Shown here: positions 27,623 through 36,960 of the stretch, one piece after another
How positions within the stretch are numbered: the first letter of the stretch is position 1
How the letters are laid out: each line of letters starts with the position of its first letter
Assembly (NCBI GenBank): GCA_023143455.1
Contig: JAGLHT010000003.1
Coordinates: 1-64,000 of the forward strand
Direction: 5' to 3'
Source: Desulfobacterales bacterium
GTDB lineage: Bacteria; Desulfobacterota; Desulfobacteria; Desulfobacterales; Desulfobacteraceae
Length of the DNA: 64,000 nt
Program-made: the position numbers and the translations under genes
Notes under the pieces: model-generated
Database searches by the model: none
What the model was told of the DNA's origin: nothing
The model's input: only the letters and a program-made list of their open reading frames with translations

Positions 27623-28411
27623 ATGGAAATTCTTAATATAATAGAGCCTGAAAGGTTCAGGGTTTATCTGCTTGTTTTAATGCGAGTTACTATTGTTTTT
27701 TTCATGTTTCCAATTTTTTCTACAGAAATATTTCCTGTACGTACCAAAATGGCTTTTGCAATGGTTTTATCATTACTTATATATACTGTAGTGGAAATAG
27801 ATATTTCAAGGTTTCCTATGAATGCTATTGATACTGGCAGGTTAATAATTATGGAACTAATGATAGGGTTGACTTTAGGGCTTTGTATAAGGCTTTTCTT
27901 TGCCATTGTTCAGTTTGCAGGACAGATTATAGGGTTTCAAATGGGGTTTGCCATGATCAATGTTCTCGACCCCCAGACCGGATCAAATGTTTCAATTATG
28001 GATCAGTTCGGATACTGGGTTTGTATATTAGTATTTTTAGCAATGAATGGACATCATATTATGTTTCTTTCATTGATTGATAGTTTTTCTATTGTTCCAA
28101 TCGGGTTTTTTATGCTTCAAAAAGTTATGCTTGTGAAAATGCTTTCATTGGGTTCTGATATTTTTATTCTTGGTATTAAAATCGGAGCTCCTATTATTGC
28201 AGTTCTGGTATTAACAAGTTCTGCTTTTGGACTTATTTCACGGTTTTCACCACAAATGAATGTAATGATTGTAGCATTCCCTTTAAAGATTATAGTAGGC
28301 TTGATTTTTTTTGGCCTTTTACTTGATGTTATAATTGTTTTTACAAGGGAATATATTGAAGGTTTAAAAGAATTATTAATGGGTTTTTTATTTTATGCAG
28401 GTGGAGGATAA
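27623..28411 (+). CDS. fliR: Flagellar export gate protein FliR
   Basis: 262-residue polytopic membrane protein following fliQ. FliR landmarks: FMFPIFSTEIFPVRTKMAFAM, GLTLGLCIRLFFAIVQFAGQIIGFQMGFAM and FSPQMNVMIVAFPLKIIVGL (in pieces). Completes the FliPQR pore. flhB starts 42 nt downstream. Confidence 0.96.
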   Translation: MEILNIIEPERFRVYLLVLMRVTIVFFMFPIFSTEIFPVRTKMAFAMVLSLLIYTVVEIDISRFPMNAIDTGRLIIMELMIGLTLGLCIRLFFAIVQFAGQIIGFQMGFAMINVLDPQTGSNVSIMDQFGYWVCILVFLAMNGHHIMFLSLIDSFSIVPIGFFMLQKVMLVKMLSLGSDIFILGIKIGAPIIAVLVLTSSAFGLISRFSPQMNVMIVAFPLKIIVGLIFFGLLLDVIIVFTREYIEGLKELLMGFLFYAGGG

Positions 28412-28453
28412 CCATAACCAAGAGGGGTATCTAAGAAGGTTAAGGAATAAACT

Positions 28454-29527
28454 ATGGCTGAAGATCCAGAAGGTGGCGGGGAGAAAACCGAAGACCCGAC
28501 ATCGCGGAAACTTGAAAAAGCACGTGAAGAGGGACAAGTTCCAAAAAGTATGGAAGTGCCTTCAGTATTTGTATTATTATCATGCGCAATAGCGCTCTAT
28601 TTTTTTGGATTTTATTCATACAAATCACTTGTCAGTACAATGCTTGACACTTTAACTTTTAATAGCGTTCCAATTATAAACAAATTTGAAATCGTCAATC
28701 TTTATGGGGCAAATTTACGACATCTTATAATTGCCTGCCTGCCTGTTTTGGTTGCTGCAATTGTGATGGGGCTCGCATCAAATTTCGCTCAGGTTGGCTT
28801 CGCAGTTTCATGGAAAGCCATAGAACCAAAACTTACCAAGTTAAATCCCATAACCGGATTTAAAGAAAAGTTTTCGTCAAGGGCATTGGTTGAATTCATA
28901 AAAAGTATTTTAAAGATAAGTATTATTTTTACAGTGGTATATTTGGCTATCGTTGGAGAAATGGATAGAATTTTAACCCTTTATGATAACTCTGTTGCAC
29001 AAATTTATTTATTTATTCTAAAGGTAACATTTAGTATTTTTTTAAAAGTTTGCATTATCATGCTTATTGTAGCGATGCTTGATTATGTATATCAAAAATG
29101 GAAATTTACCAATGACCAGAGAATGACAAAAAAAGAGTTAAAGGACGAAGCGAAACAGACAGAGGGGGATCCCCATGTAAAAGCCAGAATAAGACAACTT
29201 CAGGTTGAAGCAGCACGAAAACGAATGATGGTCGATGTGCCTGAAGCCGATGTTGTGGTCACTAATCCAACCCGTCTTGCAATAGCATTGAAATATGACA
29301 AGATGGTTATGGATGCGCCTGGTGTGGTTGCAAAAGGTGCGGGTCCTGTTGCTGAAAATATAAGAAGGATTGCAAAGGAGAATAATATCCCTCTTGTAGA
29401 AAATAAAGATTTGGCTCGGAACTTGTATAAAGAAGTAGATATAGGAGAACCAATACCATCACAATTTTTTCAGACCGTTGCTGAGCTCCTTGCATATGTA
29501 TATAAACTCAAGGGCAAAAGCAAATAA
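28454..29527 (+). CDS. flhB: Flagellar export switch protein FlhB, NPTR variant
   Basis: 357-residue export-gate protein that switches substrate class from rod/hook to filament. N-terminal EKTEDPTSRKLEKAREEGQV, four membrane helices and the FlhB cytoplasmic domain are complete. The autocleavage motif reads N271-P-T-R274 rather than NPTH; the scissile Asn-Pro is kept but the His that normally assists cleavage is Arg. A separate FlhB C-terminal paralogue is encoded at 38038. Confidence 0.95.
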   Translation: MAEDPEGGGEKTEDPTSRKLEKAREEGQVPKSMEVPSVFVLLSCAIALYFFGFYSYKSLVSTMLDTLTFNSVPIINKFEIVNLYGANLRHLIIACLPVLVAAIVMGLASNFAQVGFAVSWKAIEPKLTKLNPITGFKEKFSSRALVEFIKSILKISIIFTVVYLAIVGEMDRILTLYDNSVAQIYLFILKVTFSIFLKVCIIMLIVAMLDYVYQKWKFTNDQRMTKKELKDEAKQTEGDPHVKARIRQLQVEAARKRMMVDVPEADVVVTNPTRLAIALKYDKMVMDAPGVVAKGAGPVAENIRRIAKENNIPLVENKDLARNLYKEVDIGEPIPSQFFQTVAELLAYVYKLKGKSK

Positions 29528-29584
29528 CTTACCGACATAATTTTGGCGTTTGATGTCAAAATAAATTATACGAAAGAGAGATGA

Positions 29585-31678
29585 ATGGCTACACAAAGTA
29601 TGGGAATGGTAAAAATAATTCAAAGAGAAGCAGCTGATATTATAGTTGTTTTCGCATTTATCGGGATACTTATGGCGATGATTTTACCACTCCATCCCAT
29701 AATTCTTGATTTTTTTCTCGCATTGAATATTTCTTTAGCAATAATCGTCCTTGTCACTACAATGTATACTGAAAAACCATTGGATTTTTCTATATTCCCT
29801 TCATTGTTACTTGTATTGACTTTATTCAGACTTTCTTTAAATGTTGCTTCTACAAGGTTGATTCTGCTCCATGGTAACGAGGGTCCTCTTGCTGCAGGAG
29901 CTATTATTAAATCTTTTGGAAGCTTTGTTGTTGGAGGTAATTATGTTGTAGGTTTGGTAATTTTTGCAATTCTTGTTTTAATTAACTTTTTAGTTATAAC
30001 AAAAGGTGCAGGCAGGATAGCAGAAGTGGCTGCAAGGTTCACTCTTGATGCCATGCCAGGCAAACAAATGGCAATTGATGCAGATCTTAATGCAGGTATG
30101 ATTGATGAGCAAGAAGCAGGAGATAGAAGAAAAGTTATAGCAAAAGAATCAGAATTTCATGGTGCCATGGATGGTGCAAGTAAGTTTGTTCGTGGAGATG
30201 CAATTGCAGGTATAGTTATTACATGTATAAACATTGCAGGAGGATTCATTATAGGTGTTGTTCAGCAGGGCATGCCTATGAAAGAGGCTATGCAGATATA
30301 TACCCTTCTTACAGTTGGTGACGGGCTTGTGTCTCAAATCCCCGCTCTTTTAGTGTCAGCAGCAGCAGGGCTTCTTGTCTCGCGATCAGGCTCTGAAAGC
30401 AGAATGGGGCAAGAATTTTTTAAGCATCTTCTTTCTAGTGTAACCCCTGTTTATATTGGTGCGGTTATTGTTTTTTGTATGGGACTTATTCCAGGGCTTC
30501 CGGCATTGCCGTTTATGACTTTAGGTGTCACACTGGCTGGGACAGCCTGGTATCTTTTAAGAGGTAAAAAAGAGGCCAAGGAGAGTGATGCTATAGCAGA
30601 ATCTGAAGCTGATGAAGCTATAGGCGCACCAGAAGAAGTTGATCACCTTTTGATTTTAGAAACCATAGAGCTTGAAGTTGGATATGGGTTAATTCCTCTT
30701 GTTGATAAACAGCAGGACGGAACACTGCTTGCCAGAATACGTGCCATAAGGCGGCAGTTTGCCACTGAACTGGGTATAATTATTCCTCCAATACATATTA
30801 GAGATAATCTTAATTTAAATCCTGCCCAGTACAGGTTAATGATAAAGGGTGTTGAAACTGCCCAGGCTGAACTCATGGTAAATCATTTGCTGGCAATGGA
30901 TCCTGTTGGTGAGGCTTCGGAAATTGATGGGATTGAGACTATTGAACCTGCTTTTAAACTTCCTGCCTATTGGATACCGCCGGAAAAAGAGGAGGAGGCA
31001 AAATTTGCAGGATATACTGTTGTCGACAATTCAACAGTAGTTGCCACCCATCTGACAGAAGTTATACGAAATACTGCCCATGATCTTCTTGGAAGACAGG
31101 ACGTCCAGCATCTGTTAGATAATCTTTCAGAGACAAATCCTAAAGCTGTGGAAGAACTCGTTCCTGACCTTCTTTCTGTGGGCATGGTTCAAAAAGTTCT
31201 TCAAAACCTTTTAAAAGAAAGAGTTTCAATCCGTGATCTTTTAACAATTGTTGAAACTTTAGGTGATTATGCTCCCATGGGGAAAAACCCTGATTTGTTA
31301 ACAGAATATGTACGACAGAAGATTGCTAAAGGAATGCTTGCTCCATATTTAGCAGAAGACAAAATTCTGAACGTTATTATGATTGAAAGAACACTTGAGG
31401 AAAGACTTATTAAGAATATTAAAAAAACAGAGCAGGGAGCTTTTCTTGCACTTGATCCTCAGTTTGTGGAAAATGTGATTAATGCGACAAAAAAAGAAAT
31501 TGAAAAAATGGTGATTTCTGATATTCAGCCTGTAATAATGTGTGCTCCGGCTTTACGTCGTCACCTAAGGAAATTGATAGAAGCTTCATTCCCTTCTGTA
31601 TTTGTGATCTCTCATGCCGAAGTAGTAGATAATATCAATCTTGAGGTAAGTGGAAAGGTGGAATTAAAAGATGAATAA
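29585..31678 (+). CDS. flhA: Flagellar export gate protein FlhA
   Basis: 697-residue export-gate protein. N-terminal membrane domain with about eight helices, the FHIPEP-type signature (LLLVLTLFRLSLNVASTRLIL; GDAIAGIVITCINIAGG) and a large cytoplasmic domain binding chaperones and FliH/I/J. Length is normal. It lies 57 nt after flhB and overlaps flhF by 8 nt. GAGAGATG provides the ribosome site. Confidence 0.97.
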   Translation: MATQSMGMVKIIQREAADIIVVFAFIGILMAMILPLHPIILDFFLALNISLAIIVLVTTMYTEKPLDFSIFPSLLLVLTLFRLSLNVASTRLILLHGNEGPLAAGAIIKSFGSFVVGGNYVVGLVIFAILVLINFLVITKGAGRIAEVAARFTLDAMPGKQMAIDADLNAGMIDEQEAGDRRKVIAKESEFHGAMDGASKFVRGDAIAGIVITCINIAGGFIIGVVQQGMPMKEAMQIYTLLTVGDGLVSQIPALLVSAAAGLLVSRSGSESRMGQEFFKHLLSSVTPVYIGAVIVFCMGLIPGLPALPFMTLGVTLAGTAWYLLRGKKEAKESDAIAESEADEAIGAPEEVDHLLILETIELEVGYGLIPLVDKQQDGTLLARIRAIRRQFATELGIIIPPIHIRDNLNLNPAQYRLMIKGVETAQAELMVNHLLAMDPVGEASEIDGIETIEPAFKLPAYWIPPEKEEEAKFAGYTVVDNSTVVATHLTEVIRNTAHDLLGRQDVQHLLDNLSETNPKAVEELVPDLLSVGMVQKVLQNLLKERVSIRDLLTIVETLGDYAPMGKNPDLLTEYVRQKIAKGMLAPYLAEDKILNVIMIERTLEERLIKNIKKTEQGAFLALDPQFVENVINATKKEIEKMVISDIQPVIMCAPALRRHLRKLIEASFPSVFVISHAEVVDNINLEVSGKVELKDE

Positions 31679-32807
31679 TAGAAGAATTTTTAAAGCCCGT
31701 AATATCCAGGAGGCTATGTCAAAGGTTAAAGCAGCCTTTGGTCCGGATGCCATGATAATATCAACGCGGAAAATTCCTAAAAGTCCCAGGCAGCCATATT
31801 CCAAAGATATTATTGAAGTCGAGGCAAAACCTGGAACTTCAAAAGGGAAATCAGGAGCAGAAACAGGAGCAAATGGGAGTGAGATTAGATCATTAAAAGA
31901 CGAACTTGTCAGTATTAAGGATATGATCTCTGTTGCAGGGATGGGATACGGCATGCATAACATAATTTGTAATCAGTTTGGTTCAGTTGGCTTACTTGCT
32001 GCATTGTTAAGATCAGGGATTTCTGAAAAAAAAGCATATTCCATTGTTCATAAAGCATGTTATTCAATGGAACGGGATCAAAAACAAGGCCTTGAGGTTA
32101 CATCTTTAAAAAAATATGTTATAAAGGAATGTGTAAGATGGATTGATGCCAAGAATAATTTTAGAAGAGACAATAACTCAGGAGTGCCTCACGTGGCAGC
32201 ATTTGCAGGGCCTACAGGCGTTGGCAAGACAACAACCATAGCAAAGCTTGCTGCCCATTTGAGCCTTAGAAAGAAAAAGAGAGTTGGTCTTATTTCAATT
32301 GATAACTACCGCGTGGGAGCATTTGAACAATTGAAATCCTATGCTTCAATAATGGGATTGTATTGCATGCAGGCTTATAGTAAAGATGATCTTGTTTGTG
32401 CTTTAGGCAGAATGAAGGCAATGGATATTGTGCTTGTTGATACTGCGGGGCATAGTCACTATGACAAAGAAAGAATGGATGAGCTAAGCCAAGTAATTAA
32501 TGGAGACTATAATATTTCGGTGCATTTGGTTTTGAGCGCCACTACAGATTTTATTAATATGAAGGAAGCAACAAAAGCATTTTCTGTTCTTAAACCGGAT
32601 ACATACGTTTTTACAAAAATCGATGAGACAAAAATGTGTGGGAAGATTTTGGATCAGGTAAGTGAATTTAAACTTCCTGTCTCTTTGATAACAAATGGCC
32701 AGAAAGTACCCGAAGATTTAATTATTCCGGATAAAAAAAGGCTTTTAAGTATTATATTAGGCAAGGAACAGGAGGCTCAGAGTGAAGGACCAAGCAGATG
32801 GACTTAG
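31671..32807 (+). CDS. flhF: Polar flagellar placement GTPase FlhF
   Basis: 378-residue SRP-type GTPase. Motifs: G1 GPTGVGKT (180-187), SIDNYRVGAFEQLKSYA, DTAGHS and TKIDE. The N-terminal B domain begins with AMSKVKAAFGPDAMIISTR. FlhF marks the pole and recruits FliF. The order flhA-flhF-flhG-fliA is that of polar flagellates. Overlaps flhA by 8 nt and flhG by 26 nt. Confidence 0.95.
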   Translation: MNNRRIFKARNIQEAMSKVKAAFGPDAMIISTRKIPKSPRQPYSKDIIEVEAKPGTSKGKSGAETGANGSEIRSLKDELVSIKDMISVAGMGYGMHNIICNQFGSVGLLAALLRSGISEKKAYSIVHKACYSMERDQKQGLEVTSLKKYVIKECVRWIDAKNNFRRDNNSGVPHVAAFAGPTGVGKTTTIAKLAAHLSLRKKKRVGLISIDNYRVGAFEQLKSYASIMGLYCMQAYSKDDLVCALGRMKAMDIVLVDTAGHSHYDKERMDELSQVINGDYNISVHLVLSATTDFINMKEATKAFSVLKPDTYVFTKIDETKMCGKILDQVSEFKLPVSLITNGQKVPEDLIIPDKKRLLSIILGKEQEAQSEGPSRWT

Positions 32808-33687
32808 AAGTATGGTGCAGTCTGATGCTTCAACAGGGAGGGAAACTTTAATGGGTTCAGAGACACAAGGCAGTTTTCCAAAAGTAGTAGCTGTAACAAG
32901 TGGAAAAGGCGGTGTAGGAAAAACAAATATAGTCGGTAATATGGCTGTAGCTTTACAGAATTCAGGCAAAAGGGTTGTTATTGTTGATGCTGATGTGGGC
33001 TTAGCTAATATCGATATTATTTTTAATATTCACGCCAAACATGATATCAGCCATGTTGTGTCAGGTGAAAAAAAACTTTCTGAAATTATGATTAAAACTG
33101 AGCATGGGATTAAAATTGTCCCGGGCGGGTCAGGTTTTTCTCACTTAACTCAACTTGCTGAAGGTGAAAAACTCAATTTGCTAAGTGAATTTGAGACTTT
33201 GCAGAATGAAGCTGATATTATTTTTGTCGATACAGGTGCTGGCATATCATCCAATGTATTATATTTTAATGCCGCTGCTGATGAATGCGTTGTGATCGCT
33301 ACAAGGGAACCTACTTCAATAACAGATGCTTATGCTTTAATGAAAGTCCTTTTCAATGACTATAAAGTAAAGTATTTTAAATTGGTCGTAAATATGGTAA
33401 AATCAGAAAATGAAGCAAAAATAGTATATTCATCTTTAAGTGGTGCATTGGATAAATTTCTTAAAAATGTAGTGCTTGAATATGTAGGATATGTCACGAC
33501 AGATAACGAAATGCAGAAAGCTGTGCTGAAAAGAAAACTTGTTATTGATTTAGATAAAAATGCTGTGGTATCAAAAAATATAGAAAAAATCGCATTTAAG
33601 ATTCATGATTCTGAAATAAGAAGCTCTTCAAATGGTAGCATTAAGTTTTTCATGAATAAAGTATTAGAAACTGTAACAAACAATTAA
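32782..33687 (+). CDS. flhG: Flagellar number regulator FlhG (MinD-like ATPase)
   Basis: 301-residue ParA/MinD-type ATPase limiting flagellar number (also FleN, YlxH). Deviant Walker A is GKGGVGKT (41-48), followed by VVIVDADVGLANIDIIF and DTGAGIS. The start is GTG at 32782, inside the end of flhF, because AGGAGG lies 6 nt upstream. The ~30-residue extension before the P loop contains MVQSDASTG, which may be the FlhF-stimulating region seen in B. subtilis FlhG; this is inference. Confidence 0.94.
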   Translation: MKDQADGLRSMVQSDASTGRETLMGSETQGSFPKVVAVTSGKGGVGKTNIVGNMAVALQNSGKRVVIVDADVGLANIDIIFNIHAKHDISHVVSGEKKLSEIMIKTEHGIKIVPGGSGFSHLTQLAEGEKLNLLSEFETLQNEADIIFVDTGAGISSNVLYFNAAADECVVIATREPTSITDAYALMKVLFNDYKVKYFKLVVNMVKSENEAKIVYSSLSGALDKFLKNVVLEYVGYVTTDNEMQKAVLKRKLVIDLDKNAVVSKNIEKIAFKIHDSEIRSSSNGSIKFFMNKVLETVTNN

Positions 33688-33700
33688 TACGCGGAATTTA

Positions 33701-34450
33701 ATGGTTCAAAAAGAAAGTGTGCATAAAGACTGTGACGAAAATTGGCGGGAAACTACAATTATCGAATCTGCTTATTTAGTAAAGCGCATGGCTGCAAGGT
33801 TTGCTTTGAGGGTGCCGAGCAGTGTGCTGTTTGGTGAGCTTGTCAGTGCAGGCTCTCTTGGACTTATAGATGCTGTTGATAAGTTTGATCATAACAAACA
33901 TGTTACGTTTAAGACTTATGCACAGTATCGGATTAAAGGAGCAATTCTTGACGAATTAAGAAGTATGGATACGTATTCAAGATCCATGCGAAAAAAAATA
34001 CAGGATATTGCCAAAGCAGTTAAAAAAATTGAGATGGAAAAAGGGAATAAAGCCACAGATGTGGAGATCGCAGAAGAGCTTGGTCTATGCCTTGAAACCT
34101 ATCATGATATGCTTACAGGTATTCATGGCGCTTCAGTATTAAATCTTGATGATTTTATCAAAATAAAACAGAATAACAGCATTTCAAACAAAAGATTTCA
34201 GGCAGGAGTTAAGAGTAAAGACGATCCAGCCGATCAGTATAACAATGAGGAAATAAAATCAGTTTTTGCTGATGCAATAAAAAAACTTTCAAAAAAACAG
34301 CAAATGGTGATATCTCTATACTATTATGATGAGTTGACCTTAAAAGAGATTGGAGAGGTGCTTTCATTGACAGAATCGAGGATATGCCAGATACATGCAG
34401 GTATTCTTATTAAAATGAAAACTTTGCTTCAAGATTATTTTGATTTGTAA
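33701..34450 (+). CDS. fliA: Flagellar sigma factor FliA (sigma-28)
   Basis: 249-residue sigma-70 family factor of the FliA type. Region 2 (GELVSAGSLGLIDAVDKFDH; TFKTYAQYRIKGAILDELRSMD) and region 4 (KKLSKKQQMVISLYYYDELTLKEIGEVLSLTESRICQIHA, in pieces) are complete. It sits in the sigma-54-driven operon, making it a middle-level product. A matching promoter precedes the flagellin (57406). No anti-sigma gene flgM was found in the window. Confidence 0.95.
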   Translation: MVQKESVHKDCDENWRETTIIESAYLVKRMAARFALRVPSSVLFGELVSAGSLGLIDAVDKFDHNKHVTFKTYAQYRIKGAILDELRSMDTYSRSMRKKIQDIAKAVKKIEMEKGNKATDVEIAEELGLCLETYHDMLTGIHGASVLNLDDFIKIKQNNSISNKRFQAGVKSKDDPADQYNNEEIKSVFADAIKKLSKKQQMVISLYYYDELTLKEIGEVLSLTESRICQIHAGILIKMKTLLQDYFDL

Positions 34451-34464
34451 GTTAAAGGTGTACA

Positions 34465-36072
34465 ATGGCTAATCAAGATGATGAAATAATAGATCAGAAT
34501 GATATTGATAAGCTTTTAGAAGCTTCATCGGCAGACACTGAAGAGAGTTTAGAGAGTGACGATGATGTGTCTGAATTGTCCCAGGATGATATCGACGCTC
34601 TTATGAATGGTCCGGTAATAGATGTGCCTTCGGAAGCTCCTGTAGAAGAAGATGAGGATGAAGAGGATTTTGAGTTTGATTTGATATCTCAGGATGATAT
34701 TACTCAGCTTGTCCTAAAAAGAAACGAGCAAGCTGTTGATGCACCGGAAGCACCTGAATTTCTGGCGCAAGAAGAATTGCAAGTTTCAGAAGAACCTGAA
34801 ACAATAGAAGAGCAAGTGGTCATAGAAGATGGTGTAATCGATGAATCTGAAGCTGTAAGTGTTAAAGAATGCCTGGTCTCTCAGGAAAATATTGATCAGC
34901 TTATTTTGGAGGATCAGGAAAATTTTGCTCTTGAAGATAGTCTGGAGCCAGAGGAGCAAATTGTTGAACAAGAGGCTGAACCTGTAACAGAAGAAGAAGA
35001 GCAATTACCAGGGGAAGATATCACATCAGAACAAGAGATTGTGCCTGAAGAAGAAGTAACCACAGAACAAGAGGTGGCTATGGAAGAAGAAAAAGAAGAA
35101 AGTGTTGAGGAGAAACCAGCATCAGACGCAACAGTTGTTGATCTCAGCGAAGATGATGATTTAAAAGGAGAGCTTGATAATATTGAGAATGAAGAGCTTC
35201 AGGGGGATATTGATAGCCTTTTAGATGATTCTGAAGAAGATGCTGATGATGAAGATGATTGGAAGCAAGATAGCTTAATTTCCCAGGATGATATTGAGGA
35301 TTTGATCAAGAGTTCAGAGAACGAAGATGAAGATGCTCTTGGGGATCTGGATGATATAGAATCTTCTGATGATGGAGGAAGCCTCGATGAAGAAGACGAA
35401 GAAGAAGACGAAGAAGAAGATGAAGAAGATGATTCCCAGGTGATATTGGAAGAACCTGAAGATCAGTCTGAAGATGACAAGAACAAAGAAAAAACAAAAG
35501 AAAAGAAAAAGAAAAAAAAGAAGAAAAAAAAACCAATAAAAATTGGGAAAAAATTTATTGTAATAGCAGCATCAGTGATATTTTTTATTGGTATTTCATT
35601 TTTAGCAGGTATCTTTTTCTTAAAAGGTGATAAAAAAATAATTCCCAAACAAAAAATAGTTGCAAAGGCAGTGCCTGTCATGGAACCTGTAGTTGAATCT
35701 GTTGAAATAAATGTAGATCAAACAACTTCTAAGCCAGTAGTATCGAAACCAATACCAAAAGACTTAATGTCAGAACCTTTAGTTATGAAAGATTTTGTAA
35801 TTCTGGCTCCTGAAACAATAGAGGGACTGGCATATATAGAGGCAGAGATAACTATTGATTATTCAACCAATAATGCTTACTATGAAATAAAGCAGAACAT
35901 GCCTTTTTATAGAGATGTAATCTATTTAGCGATTCAAAAGGCACTTGGTTCTGCAAAAGGCAATATAATTACAGAGTCTGATCTGCTTGTGATTATTAAC
36001 AAGGCTTTGGTAAAAGCTTTACCTGATGGATCTATAAAGAAAGTTGGTTTTAATTCTTTTAAGGCTGGCTAA
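34465..36072 (+). CDS. FliL-like membrane protein with repeated FliM-N-type motifs
   Basis: 535 residues. The first ~350 residues are very acidic and carry recurring copies of a motif like the FliM CheY-binding peptide (here ILSQNEVDSLLDG): IIDQNDIDKLLEAS (8-21), ELSQDDIDALMNG (37-49), LISQDDITQLVLK (73-85), LVSQENIDQLILE (137-149), LISQDDIEDLIKS (271-283), and a weaker LQGDIDSLLDDS (about 246). A poly-Lys stretch precedes one transmembrane helix (about 363-387). The C-terminal ~100 residues resemble a FliL domain (VILAPETIEGLAYIEAEITI, PFYRDVIYLAIQKAL, GFNSF). Likely topology: long acidic tail in the cytoplasm, FliL domain in the periplasm. A CheY- or switch-binding role is inference. Confidence 0.7.
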   Translation: MANQDDEIIDQNDIDKLLEASSADTEESLESDDDVSELSQDDIDALMNGPVIDVPSEAPVEEDEDEEDFEFDLISQDDITQLVLKRNEQAVDAPEAPEFLAQEELQVSEEPETIEEQVVIEDGVIDESEAVSVKECLVSQENIDQLILEDQENFALEDSLEPEEQIVEQEAEPVTEEEEQLPGEDITSEQEIVPEEEVTTEQEVAMEEEKEESVEEKPASDATVVDLSEDDDLKGELDNIENEELQGDIDSLLDDSEEDADDEDDWKQDSLISQDDIEDLIKSSENEDEDALGDLDDIESSDDGGSLDEEDEEEDEEEDEEDDSQVILEEPEDQSEDDKNKEKTKEKKKKKKKKKKPIKIGKKFIVIAASVIFFIGISFLAGIFFLKGDKKIIPKQKIVAKAVPVMEPVVESVEINVDQTTSKPVVSKPIPKDLMSEPLVMKDFVILAPETIEGLAYIEAEITIDYSTNNAYYEIKQNMPFYRDVIYLAIQKALGSAKGNIITESDLLVIINKALVKALPDGSIKKVGFNSFKAG

Positions 36073-36094
36073 TAGATAACGCGAGGTGTCTAAA

Positions 36095-36388
36095 ATGACA
36101 ACTGTACCAGGGTTTAACCATCTTATACAGCAGTCAGGGATTGTAAAAGAAACCCATCAAATTACCGGGACACCTAATTCTGAACCAGCAGCAGAACAGC
36201 TCGCAAAGGAACAAGCAATAAAGACCAAGGTTCAGGAATTAGAAGAACCTGAAAAACTAAAAATTAAAAAAGATAAAGATAAAGAAAGACATCAAAAAAA
36301 TAAAGAAAAACAAAAAAGAAAGAAAGAAGAACTAAAGGATGAAAATAATCCTGACTCAACAGGGAGGCTACTTGATACCATAGTATGA
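36095..36388 (+). CDS. Small Lys/Glu-rich hypothetical protein
   Basis: 97 residues, not recognised. The N-terminus (MTTVPGFNHLIQQSGIVKETH) is uncharged and Gln/Thr-rich; the middle (about 45-85) is a highly charged Lys/Glu helix; the end is STGRLLDTIV. ATG at 36095 is preferred because GAGGTG precedes it by about 7 nt; a GTG at 36086 adds three residues. It overlaps the next gene by 4 nt, so it is a real member of the operon. No function can be assigned. Confidence 0.55.
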   Translation: MTTVPGFNHLIQQSGIVKETHQITGTPNSEPAAEQLAKEQAIKTKVQELEEPEKLKIKKDKDKERHQKNKEKQKRKKEELKDENNPDSTGRLLDTIV

Positions 36389-36960
36389 TTGAATTATTCT
36401 CATTTGAATTTTGGATCGGTATTCAATTCATAATTGACCTTTTCATAATTTTGTGTTTTTTGATTTTTGTAAAACGTGTTGCTAATATAAAAGTATCAAG
36501 CCATTACAATGGGGAAAACAGAATTGATCAAGAGAATACTGAAAAAACAGCAAATGACATTATTGAAATGCTTGAGCCGTTTGTAAAGGAAGCTAAAGTT
36601 ACAGCAGATAGCTTTGATAAACAGATAAAAGAAAAGAGAAAGCTCATAAAGGAGTTAAATGAATCTTTAGATTCAAGAATTATCAGCATTAATCTTCTGA
36701 TTTCTAGAGCAGAGGCTGCAAAAGAAGATTTGAGAAATCTTAAAATGGAAGTAGCTCGTCAATCAATACAGCCATTACCTGCAGCACAGAATCTGGATTC
36801 GCCTGGTAATGTTTTGGATCAACAAAACAGTATAATAGATATGTATAATCGCGGTTTTGATATTGATTCGATTGTTTCAAAACTTTCAATGCCAAAAGGT
36901 GAAGTAAAACTTGTGATTGACCTTAAAGAAAAGTTTAAGGCAATGGAGCAAAAGGAGTGA
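36385..36960 (+). CDS. Membrane-anchored coiled-coil protein, DUF2802/SwrB-like
   Basis: 191 residues: N-terminal transmembrane helix (about 10-30, GIQFIIDLFIILCFLIFVKRV), a long coiled coil (about 55-115), a Gln/Pro linker, and a C-terminal helix-turn-helix-like motif IIDMYNRGFDIDSIVSKLSMPKGEVKLVIDL (two pieces, about 146-178). This layout matches DUF2802/DUF6115 proteins that sit beside fliA or chemotaxis genes, including SwrB of B. subtilis, which promotes export-gate activation. Overlaps both neighbours by 4 nt. Confidence 0.6.
   Translation: MIELFSFEFWIGIQFIIDLFIILCFLIFVKRVANIKVSSHYNGENRIDQENTEKTANDIIEMLEPFVKEAKVTADSFDKQIKEKRKLIKELNESLDSRIISINLLISRAEAAKEDLRNLKMEVARQSIQPLPAAQNLDSPGNVLDQQNSIIDMYNRGFDIDSIVSKLSMPKGEVKLVIDLKEKFKAMEQKE

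Noticed and set aside
29535..29570. Inverted repeat TTTTGGC...GTCAAAA between flhB and flhA considered as terminator
   Set aside because: The stem is short and mismatched and lacks a T run; flhA has only 57 nt spacing and belongs to the same operon.
35380..35540. GAAGAAGAC/AAGAAAAAG simple repeats as a possible microsatellite or phase-variable tract
   Set aside because: The tract encodes the acidic run and poly-Lys of the FliL-like protein in frame; codons are mixed rather than a pure repeat, so slippage control is not supported.
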